This document shows positions 18,265 through 26,432 of a DNA stretch of 64,000 bases, piece by piece; the stretch's first letter is position 1, and each line of letters starts with the position of its first letter. The notes below the pieces were generated by a model that did no database searches, was not told where the DNA came from, and saw only the letters and a program-made list of their open reading frames with translations. This stretch comes from Gammaproteobacteria bacterium. Lineage in GTDB: Bacteria; Pseudomonadota; Gammaproteobacteria; Pseudomonadales; Azotimanducaceae. A program made the translations under genes and the position numbers. The stretch lies in contig JAPOVK010000034.1 in NCBI GenBank assembly GCA_026708185.1, positions 1 through 64,000 of the forward strand, in the 5' to 3' direction.

Positions 18265-20895
18265 TCAGTGGGCGCTGATGGAAAGGGGGTCCGGGGCCGG
18301 TGCTTCCGGCACGCTTGCCGGCTGGTCGTCCGAAGACTCACGCGGCTCGGGGCGCTGCTTGAGCGCCTTGTGGATGACTTCGTCCATCCAGGCGACGGTA
18401 ACGATGTCGAGGTCGGCCTTGACGTTGTCCGGCACCTCTTTCAAATCCCGCTCGTTCTCTTTCGGGATCACAACGCGCTTGATGCCGCCCCGGTGGGCAG
18501 CCAGCAGTTTCTCCTTGAGACCGCCGATGGGCAGGATCTGACCCCGTAACGTGATCTCGCCGGTCATCGCAACGTCGGCCGCAACGGGTATTCGGGTCAG
18601 CACGCTCACAAGCGCCGTGCACATGCCAATGCCGGCGCTCGGCCCATCCTTCGGCGTCGCGCCCTCGGGCACGTGAATGTGCAGATCGTAACGCTCGTGG
18701 AAGTCGTCCGGAACGCCCAACGTGGCGGCCCGGCTGCGCACGAAGGTCAGTGCCGCTTGGATCGACTCCTGCATGACATCGCCAAGCGATCCCGTCTTGA
18801 TCTGGCGTCCCTTGCCGGGCACGGCCAAGGCTTCGATGTTGAGTAGCTCGCCGCCAGTCTGCGTCCAAGCGAGCCCGGTCACAACACCGACCTGATCCTC
18901 GGTTTCCGCACGGCCATAGTTGAACCTGCGGACACCGTTGAACTTCTCCAAGTCGTCCGGGCCGATCTCCCGGGGTTCTTTCTTGCGAGGGGCGCGCCCC
19001 TCGCGCTCCCCCGCTGACGGCTCTTCCTTGCGAGGGGCAAGCCCCTCGCGCTCCCCGGCTGAGGGCTCTTCCTTGCGAGGGGCAAGCCCCTCGCGCTCCC
19101 CGGCTGAGGGCTCTTCCTTGCGAGGGGCAAGCCCCTCGCGCTCCCCGGCTGAGGGCTCTTCCTTGCGAGGGGCAAGCCCCTCGCGCTCCCCCGCTGACGG
19201 CTCTCGGCTCTCTTGCCCTGCCAAGGCCTGCTCGGTGATCACCTTGCGGCACAGTTTCGCGATCTCGCGCTCCAATCCGCGCACGCCCGCCTCCTTGGTG
19301 TAGTAGCGGATCAGGTCGGTGAGCGCCTCGTCGGTAAGTCGAAACTCGTCGGCCTTCAAGCCGTTCAGGCGTTGCTGTTTCGGCGTCAGAAAACGAGACG
19401 CGATGTTGCGCTTCTCGTCCTCGGTGTAGCCGGCCAAGCGGATCACCTCCATGCGGTCGAGAAGTGCGGGCGGGATGTTCATGGAGTTGGAGGTGCACAC
19501 GAAGAACACGTCCGAGAGGTCGTAGTCCACCTCGAGGTAGTGGTCGTTGAAGGTGTTGTTCTGCTCCGGGTCGAGCACCTCGAGCAACGCGGAGGCCGGA
19601 TCGCCGCGCACATCCATGCCCATCTTGTCCACCTCGTCCAAGAGAAACAGCGGATTGCGAACCCCGGCCTTGGCCATTTTCTGCAGGATCTTGCCGGGCA
19701 TTGAGCCGATGTAGGTTCGCCGGTGTCCGCGAATCTCGGCCTCGTCGCGGACGCCTCCCAAGGCCATTCGGACGAACTTTCGGTTCGTGGCCCTGGCGAT
19801 GGATTCGCCGAGCGAGGTCTTGCCCACCCCGGGCGCGCCGACCAGGCACAACACCGGACCCTTCACCCTGTTCACACGGCTCTGTACGGCCAAATACTCG
19901 AGCACACGCTCCTTCACGTCTTCGAGGCCGAAGTGGTCCTCGTCCAGGATCTCCTGGGCGCGCTTGAGGTCACGTCGAACACGACGCTTCTTCTTCCAAG
20001 GCACCGACAATGCCCAGTCCAGGTAGCCACGCACGACGGTGGCCTCCGCCGACATCGGCGCCATCAGTTTCAACTTCGCCAACTCGGCGTTGGCCTTCTT
20101 CCGGGCCTCCTTCGACATGCCCGAAGCATCGATGCGTGCCTGAAGGTTGTCGAACTCGTTGGGTGCGTCCGACAGGTTCCCCAGCTCCTTGTGGATCGCC
20201 TTGATCTGCTCGTTGAGGTAGAACTCCCGCTGGCTCTTCTCCATCTGTTTCTTGACCCGGCCGCGGATGCGCTTGTCCATCGCCCGGGCGTCGATCTCGG
20301 CCTCGAGGTCGGCCAGCAAGCGTTGCACGCGCTGCTCGATGTCGAATGTCTCGAGAATCGCCTGCTTGGCTTCCAGCTTGAGCGGCGCCTGGGCAGCCAC
20401 CGTGTCTACCAGACGGGACGGGTCGTCAATGCTCGAGATGGAGGCAACCACGTCGTCGCCGATCTGCTTGGCGGTCTTGGCGAAGCGCTTGAACTGCGTG
20501 AGCAAGGCCCGGGTGATCGCCTCGGCCGTACCGGTGGGCAACTGTCCGTCCTCGAACACGGTCACGTCCGCCACGATGTAGTCCCCGGCGGGCTCGAGGC
20601 GGTCGATCCGCGCCCGTTCGCCACCTTCGACGAGAACCTTGACCTTGCCGTCGGGAAGGGGCAGGAATTGGAGCACGGTCGCGACGGTACCAACGGCGAA
20701 GAGATCACTTGCCCCCGGTTCTTCGACGTCCGCGTCCCGCTTGGCGACGACAAGGATCTGCTTGTCGTTGGCAGTTGCGGCCTGTACGGCCTTGATCGAG
20801 CGTTGCGTGCCGACGAACAGGGGGTGGATGCCGTGCGGATACACGACCATGTTGCGCAGCGGCAGTACGGCGATTCCGGTTAGCGAGCGGGACAC
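18265..20895 (-). CDS. lon: ATP-dependent protease La (Lon) with a 75-aa repeat insertion
   Basis: 876-aa Lon, about 75 residues longer than usual. Order: LON N-domain (about 8-200), coiled coil, AAA+ module with Walker A GAPGVGKT (353-360) and Walker B LFLLDEVD (416-423), then the proteolytic domain with catalytic Ser753 (GPSAGIGM) and Lys796. Residues 565-639 are five copies of a 15-aa unit, [15 protein letters not shown], placed exactly at the junction of the AAA+ alpha-helical subdomain and the P domain. Removing them leaves about 801 aa, the normal length. All catalytic residues are intact, so the enzyme is probably active with a charged, disordered linker. Start GTG 20895 with GAGG upstream. 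It follows clpX by 30 bp. Confidence 0.96.
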   Translation of the reverse strand: MSRSLTGIAVLPLRNMVVYPHGIHPLFVGTQRSIKAVQAATANDKQILVVAKRDADVEEPGASDLFAVGTVATVLQFLPLPDGKVKVLVEGGERARIDRLEPAGDYIVADVTVFEDGQLPTGTAEAITRALLTQFKRFAKTAKQIGDDVVASISSIDDPSRLVDTVAAQAPLKLEAKQAILETFDIEQRVQRLLADLEAEIDARAMDKRIRGRVKKQMEKSQREFYLNEQIKAIHKELGNLSDAPNEFDNLQARIDASGMSKEARKKANAELAKLKLMAPMSAEATVVRGYLDWALSVPWKKKRRVRRDLKRAQEILDEDHFGLEDVKERVLEYLAVQSRVNRVKGPVLCLVGAPGVGKTSLGESIARATNRKFVRMALGGVRDEAEIRGHRRTYIGSMPGKILQKMAKAGVRNPLFLLDEVDKMGMDVRGDPASALLEVLDPEQNNTFNDHYLEVDYDLSDVFFVCTSNSMNIPPALLDRMEVIRLAGYTEDEKRNIASRFLTPKQQRLNGLKADEFRLTDEALTDLIRYYTKEAGVRGLEREIAKLCRKVITEQALAGQESREPSAGEREGLAPRKEEPSAGEREGLAPRKEEPSAGEREGLAPRKEEPSAGEREGLAPRKEEPSAGEREGRAPRKKEPREIGPDDLEKFNGVRRFNYGRAETEDQVGVVTGLAWTQTGGELLNIEALAVPGKGRQIKTGSLGDVMQESIQAALTFVRSRAATLGVPDDFHERYDLHIHVPEGATPKDGPSAGIGMCTALVSVLTRIPVAADVAMTGEITLRGQILPIGGLKEKLLAAHRGGIKRVVIPKENERDLKEVPDNVKADLDIVTVAWMDEVIHKALKQRPEPRESSDDQPASVPEAPAPDPLSISAH
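18979..19203 (-). repeat. 45-bp palindromic tandem repeat, five copies, in frame within lon
   Basis: Five head-to-tail 45-bp units, each encoding 15 codons of lon ([15 protein letters not shown] with minor changes). Four units share the core GCGAGGGGCAAGCCCCTCGC, whose two 9-bp arms are perfectly complementary; in the unit at the low-coordinate end the core is GCGAGGGGCGCGCCCCTCGC, a perfect 20-bp palindrome. Middle units are identical or nearly so, indicating recent expansion. The two outer units share a variant CCCCCGCTGACGG in place of CCCCGGCTGAGGG on the plus strand. Confidence 0.95.
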
Positions 20896-20925
20896 GGCGC
20901 CGACCTCGATCTAGGCCGGCATGCG

Positions 20926-22212
20926 CTAGGGACTGCTAGCCGACTTCGGGGCCGCTTCCTCGCCGCCTTCGTAGAGCAGCATCGGTTCCTTGTCACCGTT
21001 GATGACGCTCTCGTCGAGCACCACCTCGGACACGGAGCCCGACGAGGGCAGGTCGTACATCGTATCGAGCAGGACGGCTTCCAGGATCGAACGCAGGCCA
21101 CGGGCACCGGTTTTGCGCTCCATCGCCTTCTTGGCGACCGCGCGCAAGGCGTCTTCGCGGAAGTCCACCGCCACACCTTCCATCTCGAAGAGCTTGCCGT
21201 ATTGGCGCGTCAGCGAGTTCTTGGGCTCGGTGAGGATTCGCACCAGGGCGTCCGTGTCGAGTTCCTCGAGCGTTGCCACGACCGGCAAGCGGCCGACGAA
21301 TTCGGGGATCAGCCCGTACTTGATGAGGTCCTCCGGCTCCACTAGGCGCAGCGTCTCGCCAATCGATTCAGGGTCGCGCGACGCCGCCGGATCGGCGCCG
21401 AAGCCGATATCGGTCTTGTTGGTGCGATCCATGATGACCTTCTGCAGGCCTGAAAACGCGCCGCCCGCGATGAACAGGATGTTCGACGTGTCAACCTGCA
21501 GGAATTCCTGCTGCGGGTGCTTACGGCCGCCCTGCGGCGGTACCGACGCGATCGTGCCCTCGATGAGCTTGAGCAGGGCTTGCTGAACGCCCTCGCCGGA
21601 TACATCGCGGGTGATCGACGGGTTGTCGGACTTGCGCGAGATCTTGTCGATTTCGTCGATGTAGACGATGCCCACCTGGGCGCGCTCGACGTCGTAGTCG
21701 CATTTCTGGAGCAGTTTCTGAATGATGTTCTCGACATCCTCGCCGACGTATCCCGCCTCCGTCAGCGTCGTCGCGTCTGCGATCGTGAAAGGCACGTCGA
21801 GCAGCCGCGCAAGCGTCTCGGCGAGCAGCGTCTTGCCGCATCCCGTCGGGCCAATGAGCAGGATATTGGATTTGGACAGTTCGACGTCGTCCTTCTTGCC
21901 GGCGTAGTTCAGCCGCTTGTAGTGGTTGTAGACCGCAACGGAGAGCACCTTCTTGGCGTGTTCCTGATCGATCACGTACTCGTCGAGGATGCCCTTGATT
22001 TCCTGCGGCACCGGCAGCTTCTGGCCTTCCTTGCCGTCGGAGCCGGGCTGCACCTCCTCGCGGATAATGTCGTTGCAGAGTTCCACGCACTCATCGCAAA
22101 TGTGCACGTTGGAACCGGCGATCAGCTTGCGTACCTCATGCTGGCTCTTGTGACAGAACGAGCAATAGAGGTAACTCCCGGAGTCGTCTCCTTTGCCGTG
22201 GTCGCTGGCCAT
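20926..22212 (-). CDS. clpX: ClpX, ATP-binding unfoldase of the ClpXP protease
   Basis: 428-aa AAA+ unfoldase. The N-terminal C4 zinc domain ([14 protein letters not shown] ... CDECVELC) recruits substrates and adaptors. Walker A is GPTGCGKT, Walker [10 protein letters not shown], the pore region is normal and the IGF loop for docking ClpP is in [11 protein letters not shown]. No repeat insertion is present in this gene, unlike lon and tig on either side. It lies downstream of clpP, separated by a 246-bp spacer containing repeat copies. Confidence 0.97.
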   Translation of the reverse strand: MASDHGKGDDSGSYLYCSFCHKSQHEVRKLIAGSNVHICDECVELCNDIIREEVQPGSDGKEGQKLPVPQEIKGILDEYVIDQEHAKKVLSVAVYNHYKRLNYAGKKDDVELSKSNILLIGPTGCGKTLLAETLARLLDVPFTIADATTLTEAGYVGEDVENIIQKLLQKCDYDVERAQVGIVYIDEIDKISRKSDNPSITRDVSGEGVQQALLKLIEGTIASVPPQGGRKHPQQEFLQVDTSNILFIAGGAFSGLQKVIMDRTNKTDIGFGADPAASRDPESIGETLRLVEPEDLIKYGLIPEFVGRLPVVATLEELDTDALVRILTEPKNSLTRQYGKLFEMEGVAVDFREDALRAVAKKAMERKTGARGLRSILEAVLLDTMYDLPSSGSVSEVVLDESVINGDKEPMLLYEGGEEAAPKSASSP

Positions 22213-22314
22213 GAAACCTCTTGAGCGTTATTCGCTATCCGCGAAAGATGAGGGGTTGATAGAGATTTTGCAACCCCGCCGAGTCGGCTCCACGCGTGAC
22301 GTTGTGTGCGAGAG

Positions 22315-22437
22315 GAGCCCTCAGCCGGGGAGCGCGAGGGGCTCGCCCCTCGCACCGAAGAGCCCTCAGCCGGGGAGCGCGAGGGGACCGCCCCTCGCAA
22401 GAAGGAGCCCTCAGCCGGGGAGCGCGAGGGGCCTTGC
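22315..22437 (+). repeat. 45-bp palindromic repeat, two full copies and one broken copy, in the clpP-clpX spacer
   Basis: Units start at 22315, 22360 and 22405. The first two are full length; the third matches only through the first arm of the palindrome and then diverges. Cores are GCGAGGGGCTCGCCCCTCGC (perfect palindrome) and GCGAGGGGACCGCCCCTCGC. Orientation is opposite to that in lon and tig relative to transcription. These occupy about half of the spacer between the clpP stop and clpX start and would form strong hairpins in a clpP-clpX transcript. Confidence 0.92.
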
Positions 22438-22458
22438 CACGTACACGAAAGAGCCTGG

Positions 22459-23127
22459 CTAACCGTTGCCGGTTCGGTCCGGTGCGTCATCCGGGTGCTT
22501 CACGACATCGATCAAGCCGTACTCGGCGGCATCCTCAGGACTCATCCAGTAGTCTCGGTCGGTGTCTTCGGCGATCCGATCGACCGATTGACCCGTATGC
22601 GCCGCCAGAATCTCGTTCAACCGCAAGCGCATGGAGAGTATCTCGCGCGCCTGGATCTCGATGTCGGCCGCAACGCCGCGCGAACCGCCGGAGGGCTGGT
22701 GCAGCATCATGCGCGAATTCGGCAGCGCAAAGCGCTTGCCCTTGGTGCCCGCGGCCAGCAGGAATGCGCCCATGCTCGCCGCTTGACCGATGCAATAGGT
22801 CGCCACGTCGCAGCTCACGAACTGCATCGTGTCGTAGATCGACAGGCCGGAAGTCACCGCACCCCCCGGCGAGTTGATGTACAGGTTGATGTCCGCGTCG
22901 CCGTTCTCCGAGGCAAGGTAGAGCAACTGGGCCATGACCAAGCTCGCGACGTTGTCCTCGACCGGACCGACCAGGAACACGATCCGGTTCTTCAACAGTC
23001 TCGAGTAGATGTCGTAGGCACGCTCGCCACGGGCGCTCTGCTCAACGACCATCGGCACCAAACCAAGCCCCCGCGGGGCGACGTCGAAGCCGGCGTGAGC
23101 CGGTTGATCATACGGACTGCTTGGCAT
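22459..23127 (-). CDS. clpP: ClpP, proteolytic subunit of ClpXP
   Basis: 222-aa serine protease forming the ClpP barrel. The catalytic Ser is in [14 protein letters not shown] and the His in MMLHQPSGG, with the Asp in the DTDRDYW region. [19 protein letters not shown] is a typical block. ATG 23127 is preceded by a good AAGGAG site; the much longer upstream frame is antisense-type noise from the repeats in tig. It lies 22 bp downstream of tig. Confidence 0.97.
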   Translation of the reverse strand: MPSSPYDQPAHAGFDVAPRGLGLVPMVVEQSARGERAYDIYSRLLKNRIVFLVGPVEDNVASLVMAQLLYLASENGDADINLYINSPGGAVTSGLSIYDTMQFVSCDVATYCIGQAASMGAFLLAAGTKGKRFALPNSRMMLHQPSGGSRGVAADIEIQAREILSMRLRLNEILAAHTGQSVDRIAEDTDRDYWMSPEDAAEYGLIDVVKHPDDAPDRTGNG

Positions 23128-23149
23128 CGAAAACTCCTTGTATGTCAAG

Positions 23150-24988
23150 TTACTCAGCGGTTTTGCGCTTGCCGAACATCCGCCGGAAGCGGCCACTGAA
23201 ACCCGCTGGCAAGGCATCTGGGTCATCCGCGCGCGGCGGCGCTCTGTCGCCCGGACCTTCCCTCTCCCGCCGATCGGCATCCTCGTCGGCGCTCGTCTTC
23301 GCCGGTTCGAGGGCGGATGGCACGTCGTCGCCGGGCGGGGGCGCGTCAGGCTCTTCCGTGCGAGGAGCGAGCCCCTCGCGCTCCCCGGCTGAGGGCTCTT
23401 CTTTGCGAGGGGCGGGCCCCTCGCGCTCCCCGGCTGAGGGCTCTTCTTTGCGAGGGGCGAGCCCCTCGCGCTCCCCGGCTGAGGGCTCTTCCGTGCGAGG
23501 GGCGAGCCCCTCGCGCTCCCCGGCTGAGGGCTCTTCCGGGAGCGCACGCCCGTTCATCACGTCCGCGTAGCTGGTTGGCACCTTTTCGACCTGCGCCTGG
23601 GCAAGGATGTGGTCGACCACCTGCTCTTCCAAGACCGCGGCCTCTATGGCCGCGAGTCGGTCCTCGTCCGCGTAGATGGCGCTGCGCACCTGCGCGCTCT
23701 CCTCGTAGGCGCTCGAGATCTCCTGGATGCGATCGCGCACGCGCTGGTCGTCTGCGGTCATGCGTTCGCTGGTGACGATCTTGTTGGCCGCCAATTGCAC
23801 CCGCACCCGTTGTTCGGCCATCGCCACGAACACCGGCGGCAACTCGTCCGGAACGTCGTTCAGCATCCGTTCCAGACGTGATCTCTCCTCGGCGACCTCG
23901 GCCTCGACCAAAGCCTGCGGCAGATCGAAACCGTGACTACGGCCCAACACCGCCAACGCTTCGCGCCGCTGGGCTTCCCGCAGCGCGTTGCCGAGTTCGA
24001 CCGCCATCCGCTCGCGGACGTCGGTGCGGAAACGCTGATCCCGGGGGGCGCCGTCCTCCTCGTCCTGGATCCCGAACTGGTCGTAGAACTCGTCATCGAG
24101 TTCGGGGAGGCTGGGTTCCTCGACCGCCCGCAAGGTGACCTTGCCGATGGCTTGCCCGGACGTCGGACTCGCCGATTCGCTGGACGCGGACTCCGCGACC
24201 ATCTCCGGGACCGGATCGCCGTCAGGATCGGGGTCATCGACCTCTGGCGCCCCAAGCGTATGGCCATGGTCGTGATCGTGCGCGTTGTCATCGTCATGTT
24301 CGTGCGCTTGGTCATGGCCGTGGTCGCCGGCCGCATCGCCCGGCAAGGTGGCCGGGAAGGCCCGCGTCTCGCCTGCAGTCATGCCACGAACCGCCTGGTC
24401 GAGTTCCGGCAAGAGGCCCACGCTTCCCACGATCAGCGATCGGCCCGTTCCCTCGGTCACCACCTCGCCTTCGGCGGTCAGCGAGTAGTCGACCGTCAGA
24501 CGATCCCCTTCACGCGCCTCGCGATCCACCCCATGCCATTGGACGCGCTGCTCGCGGAGCGTCTGCACCATCGCATCGACGTCCGACTCGGACACCTCTG
24601 CGACGGGCCGGCGAACCTTCAACTGGTTCAAGTCCGCAAGTTCAAACTCGGGCAGCACCTCGAAGGTCGCCGTGAATTCGAAATCGGCGCCCGCCTCGAG
24701 CTTGACGATCTCCACGTCGGCACGGCTCGCAAGGGCAAGATCCTGTTCCTGCACCGCCTCCTGCAGGCTCGTCTGAAGCAGCTCGGAGGCGACCTCCTCG
24801 CGCAGCCTCGGGCCGAATCGGCGCCGGACCTCGCTGATCGGAACCTTGCCCGGTCGAAACCCGGGGAGCTTGACCTGGCCTGCCGTCTTCCTGACGTGCT
24901 CGGCGAATTGCCCCTCGAAGGTGGCCGACGGGACGGCAATGGTCATCTTGCGCGTCAGGCCTTGTGCCGTCTCGATCGATACCCGCAT
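23150..24988 (-). CDS. tig: Trigger factor with His-rich insertion and repeat-containing C-terminal tail
   Basis: Ribosome-associated chaperone, 612 aa against a usual length near 430. The ribosome-binding signature GFRPGKVP (43-50) is intact. The PPIase domain (from about 160) is interrupted at roughly 217-278 by an Asp/His/Glu-rich segment with eight His between 223 and 243, followed by an acidic Ser/Pro stretch; the domain then resumes with [20 protein letters not shown]. The C-terminal chaperone arms end near YADVMNGR. Residues 486-545 are four copies of a 15-aa unit ([15 protein letters not shown] type), followed by a 67-aa charged tail ending [13 protein letters not shown]. The His-rich insert recalls metal-binding tails of SlyD-type chaperones (inference). 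First gene of the tig-clpP-clpX-lon series. Confidence 0.95.
   Translation of the reverse strand: MRVSIETAQGLTRKMTIAVPSATFEGQFAEHVRKTAGQVKLPGFRPGKVPISEVRRRFGPRLREEVASELLQTSLQEAVQEQDLALASRADVEIVKLEAGADFEFTATFEVLPEFELADLNQLKVRRPVAEVSESDVDAMVQTLREQRVQWHGVDREAREGDRLTVDYSLTAEGEVVTEGTGRSLIVGSVGLLPELDQAVRGMTAGETRAFPATLPGDAAGDHGHDQAHEHDDDNAHDHDHGHTLGAPEVDDPDPDGDPVPEMVAESASSESASPTSGQAIGKVTLRAVEEPSLPELDDEFYDQFGIQDEEDGAPRDQRFRTDVRERMAVELGNALREAQRREALAVLGRSHGFDLPQALVEAEVAEERSRLERMLNDVPDELPPVFVAMAEQRVRVQLAANKIVTSERMTADDQRVRDRIQEISSAYEESAQVRSAIYADEDRLAAIEAAVLEEQVVDHILAQAQVEKVPTSYADVMNGRALPEEPSAGEREGLAPRTEEPSAGEREGLAPRKEEPSAGEREGPAPRKEEPSAGEREGLAPRTEEPDAPPPGDDVPSALEPAKTSADEDADRREREGPGDRAPPRADDPDALPAGFSGRFRRMFGKRKTAE
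23354..23533 (-). repeat. 45-bp palindromic tandem repeat, four copies, in frame within tig
   Basis: Four exact-period 45-bp units coding for residues 486-545 of trigger factor, in the same orientation and reading frame as the lon array. Cores vary slightly: GCGAGGGGCGAGCCCCTCGC, GCGAGGGGCGGGCCCCTCGC and one with GAGGAGC. The non-palindromic part of the unit (CTCCCCGGCTGAGGGCTC on the plus strand) is identical between copies. Confidence 0.95.
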
Positions 24989-25018
24989 GATTCCCTATGT
25001 AGGCGCCCCAAGGTGGAT

Positions 25019-25095
25019 TGGGGTGGATGATGGGACTTGAACCCACGACGACCGGATCCACAATCCGGGGCTCTACCAACTGAGCTACACCCACC
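25019..25095 (-). tRNA. tRNA-His (anticodon GTG)
   Basis: Minus-strand cloverleaf starting GGTGGGTGTAGCTC with the extra 5' G(-1) of tRNA-His pairing with C73. The anticodon loop reads ATTGTGG (GTG) and the T-arm GTGGGTTCAAGTCCCA. CCA is encoded (25019-25021). It is the last of three tRNA genes, 30 bp upstream of tig, so read-through into tig is possible. Confidence 0.97.
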
Positions 25096-25174
25096 ATTGC
25101 ACGTGGCGTCGGCGTGTCAAGGACCGCCGGATCACGCGAGGTCGCGATTCTACACCGTTTCGGGGCGCGCGAGC

Positions 25175-25207
25175 GCCGGGGAGCGCGAGGGGCTTGCCCC
25201 TCCCAAG
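25175..25207 (+). repeat. Solitary partial copy of the 45-bp repeat between tRNA genes
   Basis: In the 143-bp spacer between tRNA-His and tRNA-Arg, GCCGGGGAGCGCGAGGGG then CTTGCCCCTCCCAAG matches about 33 bp of the repeat unit, including the palindrome with one mismatch in the right arm. The outer GAGCCCTCA part is missing. Orientation matches the clpP-clpX spacer copies. The rest of the spacer shows nothing I recognise. Confidence 0.85.
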
Positions 25208-25238
25208 CATGGCCGACCCGGCCGGGCGGCGCACGGTC

Positions 25239-25315
25239 TGGTACGCCCGGAAGGACTCGAACCTTCAACCGTCGGCTTAGAAGGCCGATGCTCTATCCGA
25301 TTGAGCTACGGGCGC
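25239..25315 (-). tRNA. tRNA-Arg (anticodon TCT)
   Basis: Minus-strand cloverleaf GCGCCCGTAGCTCAATCGGA ... with anticodon loop CTTCTAA (TCT, reading AGA/AGG), a T-arm with GGTTCGAGTCC and encoded CCA. It is the middle gene of the Pro-Arg-His tRNA cluster, 10 bp from tRNA-Pro. Confidence 0.97.
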
Positions 25316-25325
25316 TAGGTCGAAC

Positions 25326-25402
<77 letters not shown>

Positions 25403-25471
25403 AACGCAGGCATGGGGTCGAGGTGAGTCGCTAGCGGCGACGCGCCGTTCCCCCGGAACACCGGTGCGAGC

Positions 25472-25500
25472 ACTATACTGACGGCCTCCGGGACGGTCAA
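25472..25500 (-). promoter_or_regulatory. Sigma-70 promoter of the tRNA(Pro-Arg-His) operon
   Basis: Minus-strand TTGACC (25495-25500), 17-bp spacer and TATAGT (25472-25477), followed by a GC-rich discriminator (GCTCGCACC) typical of stable-RNA promoters under stringent control. It is placed 70 bp upstream of tRNA-Pro. The divergent folD gene begins 51 bp away on the other side. Confidence 0.8.
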
Positions 25501-25550
25501 TGCGAGGGCCGGTCTATGCTCCCTCTGGTGTCTGTTGCATAGGAGGTCCG

Positions 25551-26414
25551 ATGGCCGCCAGGATTCTCAACGGCAACGCCATCGCACGGTCGATTCGCGC
25601 CGACCTCGCCCAACGGGTGAAACGGCGGGTGGCCAACGGATCGCGTGTGCCCGGCCTCGCCGTGCTGCTTGTCGGCGACGACCCCGGGTCGCTCATCTAC
25701 GTCCGGCTCAAGCAGAAGGACTGCCAGGAGGTAGGTTTCAAGACCGAGGTGAGGCACCTGCCCGCGGATACCGACGAAGCGGCCGTCATGACCCTGATCG
25801 ACGAACTCAACGCCGACCCGACCTTCGACGGGATACTCGTCCAACTACCGCTGCCGCCGCACATCGACGCGCTCGCCGTGACGGAGCATGTCGCTGCCGC
25901 CAAGGACGTGGACGGCGTCCACCCGCACAACATGGGCCGCCTGGTCTTGCGCGAGCCGAGCATCCACTGCTGTACGGCGAAGGCCGTGATGACGCTCCTG
26001 GACCAGACGGGCGTTGCGCTGCGCGGCCTCCACGCAACGGTGGTGGGGGCCTCCAACCATGTGGGTCGCCCCGTCGGACTCGAACTCCTGCTCGTCGGAT
26101 GCACGGTCACCACCGTGCATCGCTTCTCGCGCGATACGCGCGAGCATGTCGCGACAGCGGACATCGTGGTATCCGCGACCGGCAGGGCGGGGTTGATCGG
26201 CGCCGACTGGGTCAAACCGGGAGCCATCGTCATCGATGTCGGCATCGTCGCCCAAGCTGATGGCCGGTTGCGCGGCGATGTGCGCTTCGACGAAGTCAGC
26301 CAAAAGGCCGGCTGGATCACGCCTGTCCCGGGCGGCGTGGGACCGATGACCCGTGCGGCCCTTCTGCAGAACACGTTCTCCGCCGCGGAACTGACCGACG
26401 CGGCGCGCGCTTAG
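25551..26414 (+). CDS. folD: Bifunctional methylenetetrahydrofolate dehydrogenase / methenyltetrahydrofolate cyclohydrolase
   Basis: 287-aa one-carbon enzyme interconverting methylene-, methenyl- and 10-formyl-THF. The catalytic Tyr/Lys segment YVRLKQKDCQEVGF, GILVQLPLPPHID, KDVDGVHP and the C-terminal TPVPGGVGPMT are present. Two family motifs deviate: the usual PCTPxG is CCTAKA, and SNIVGRP is SNHVGRP. ATG 25551 follows a perfect AGGAGGT site; the open frame upstream is not translated. It is divergent from the tRNA-tig operon, the common arrangement in relatives such as Pseudomonas. Confidence 0.94.
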   Translation: MAARILNGNAIARSIRADLAQRVKRRVANGSRVPGLAVLLVGDDPGSLIYVRLKQKDCQEVGFKTEVRHLPADTDEAAVMTLIDELNADPTFDGILVQLPLPPHIDALAVTEHVAAAKDVDGVHPHNMGRLVLREPSIHCCTAKAVMTLLDQTGVALRGLHATVVGASNHVGRPVGLELLLVGCTVTTVHRFSRDTREHVATADIVVSATGRAGLIGADWVKPGAIVIDVGIVAQADGRLRGDVRFDEVSQKAGWITPVPGGVGPMTRAALLQNTFSAAELTDAARA

Positions 26415-26432
26415 AACACGCCGACAAAACCC

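Noticed and set aside
18979-19203. CRISPR array
   Set aside because: Units are directly contiguous with no unique spacers, lie in frame within lon and have no cas genes nearby.
19723-20883. Open frame (386 aa) antisense to lon
   Set aside because: Leu/Val/His-rich shadow with no recognisable domain over a well-defined lon gene.
22459-23547. 362-aa version of ClpP starting inside tig
   Set aside because: The extra 140 residues are an out-of-frame reading of the tig repeats (SPQPGSARG...). ATG 23127 has a good ribosome-binding site and matches the family start.
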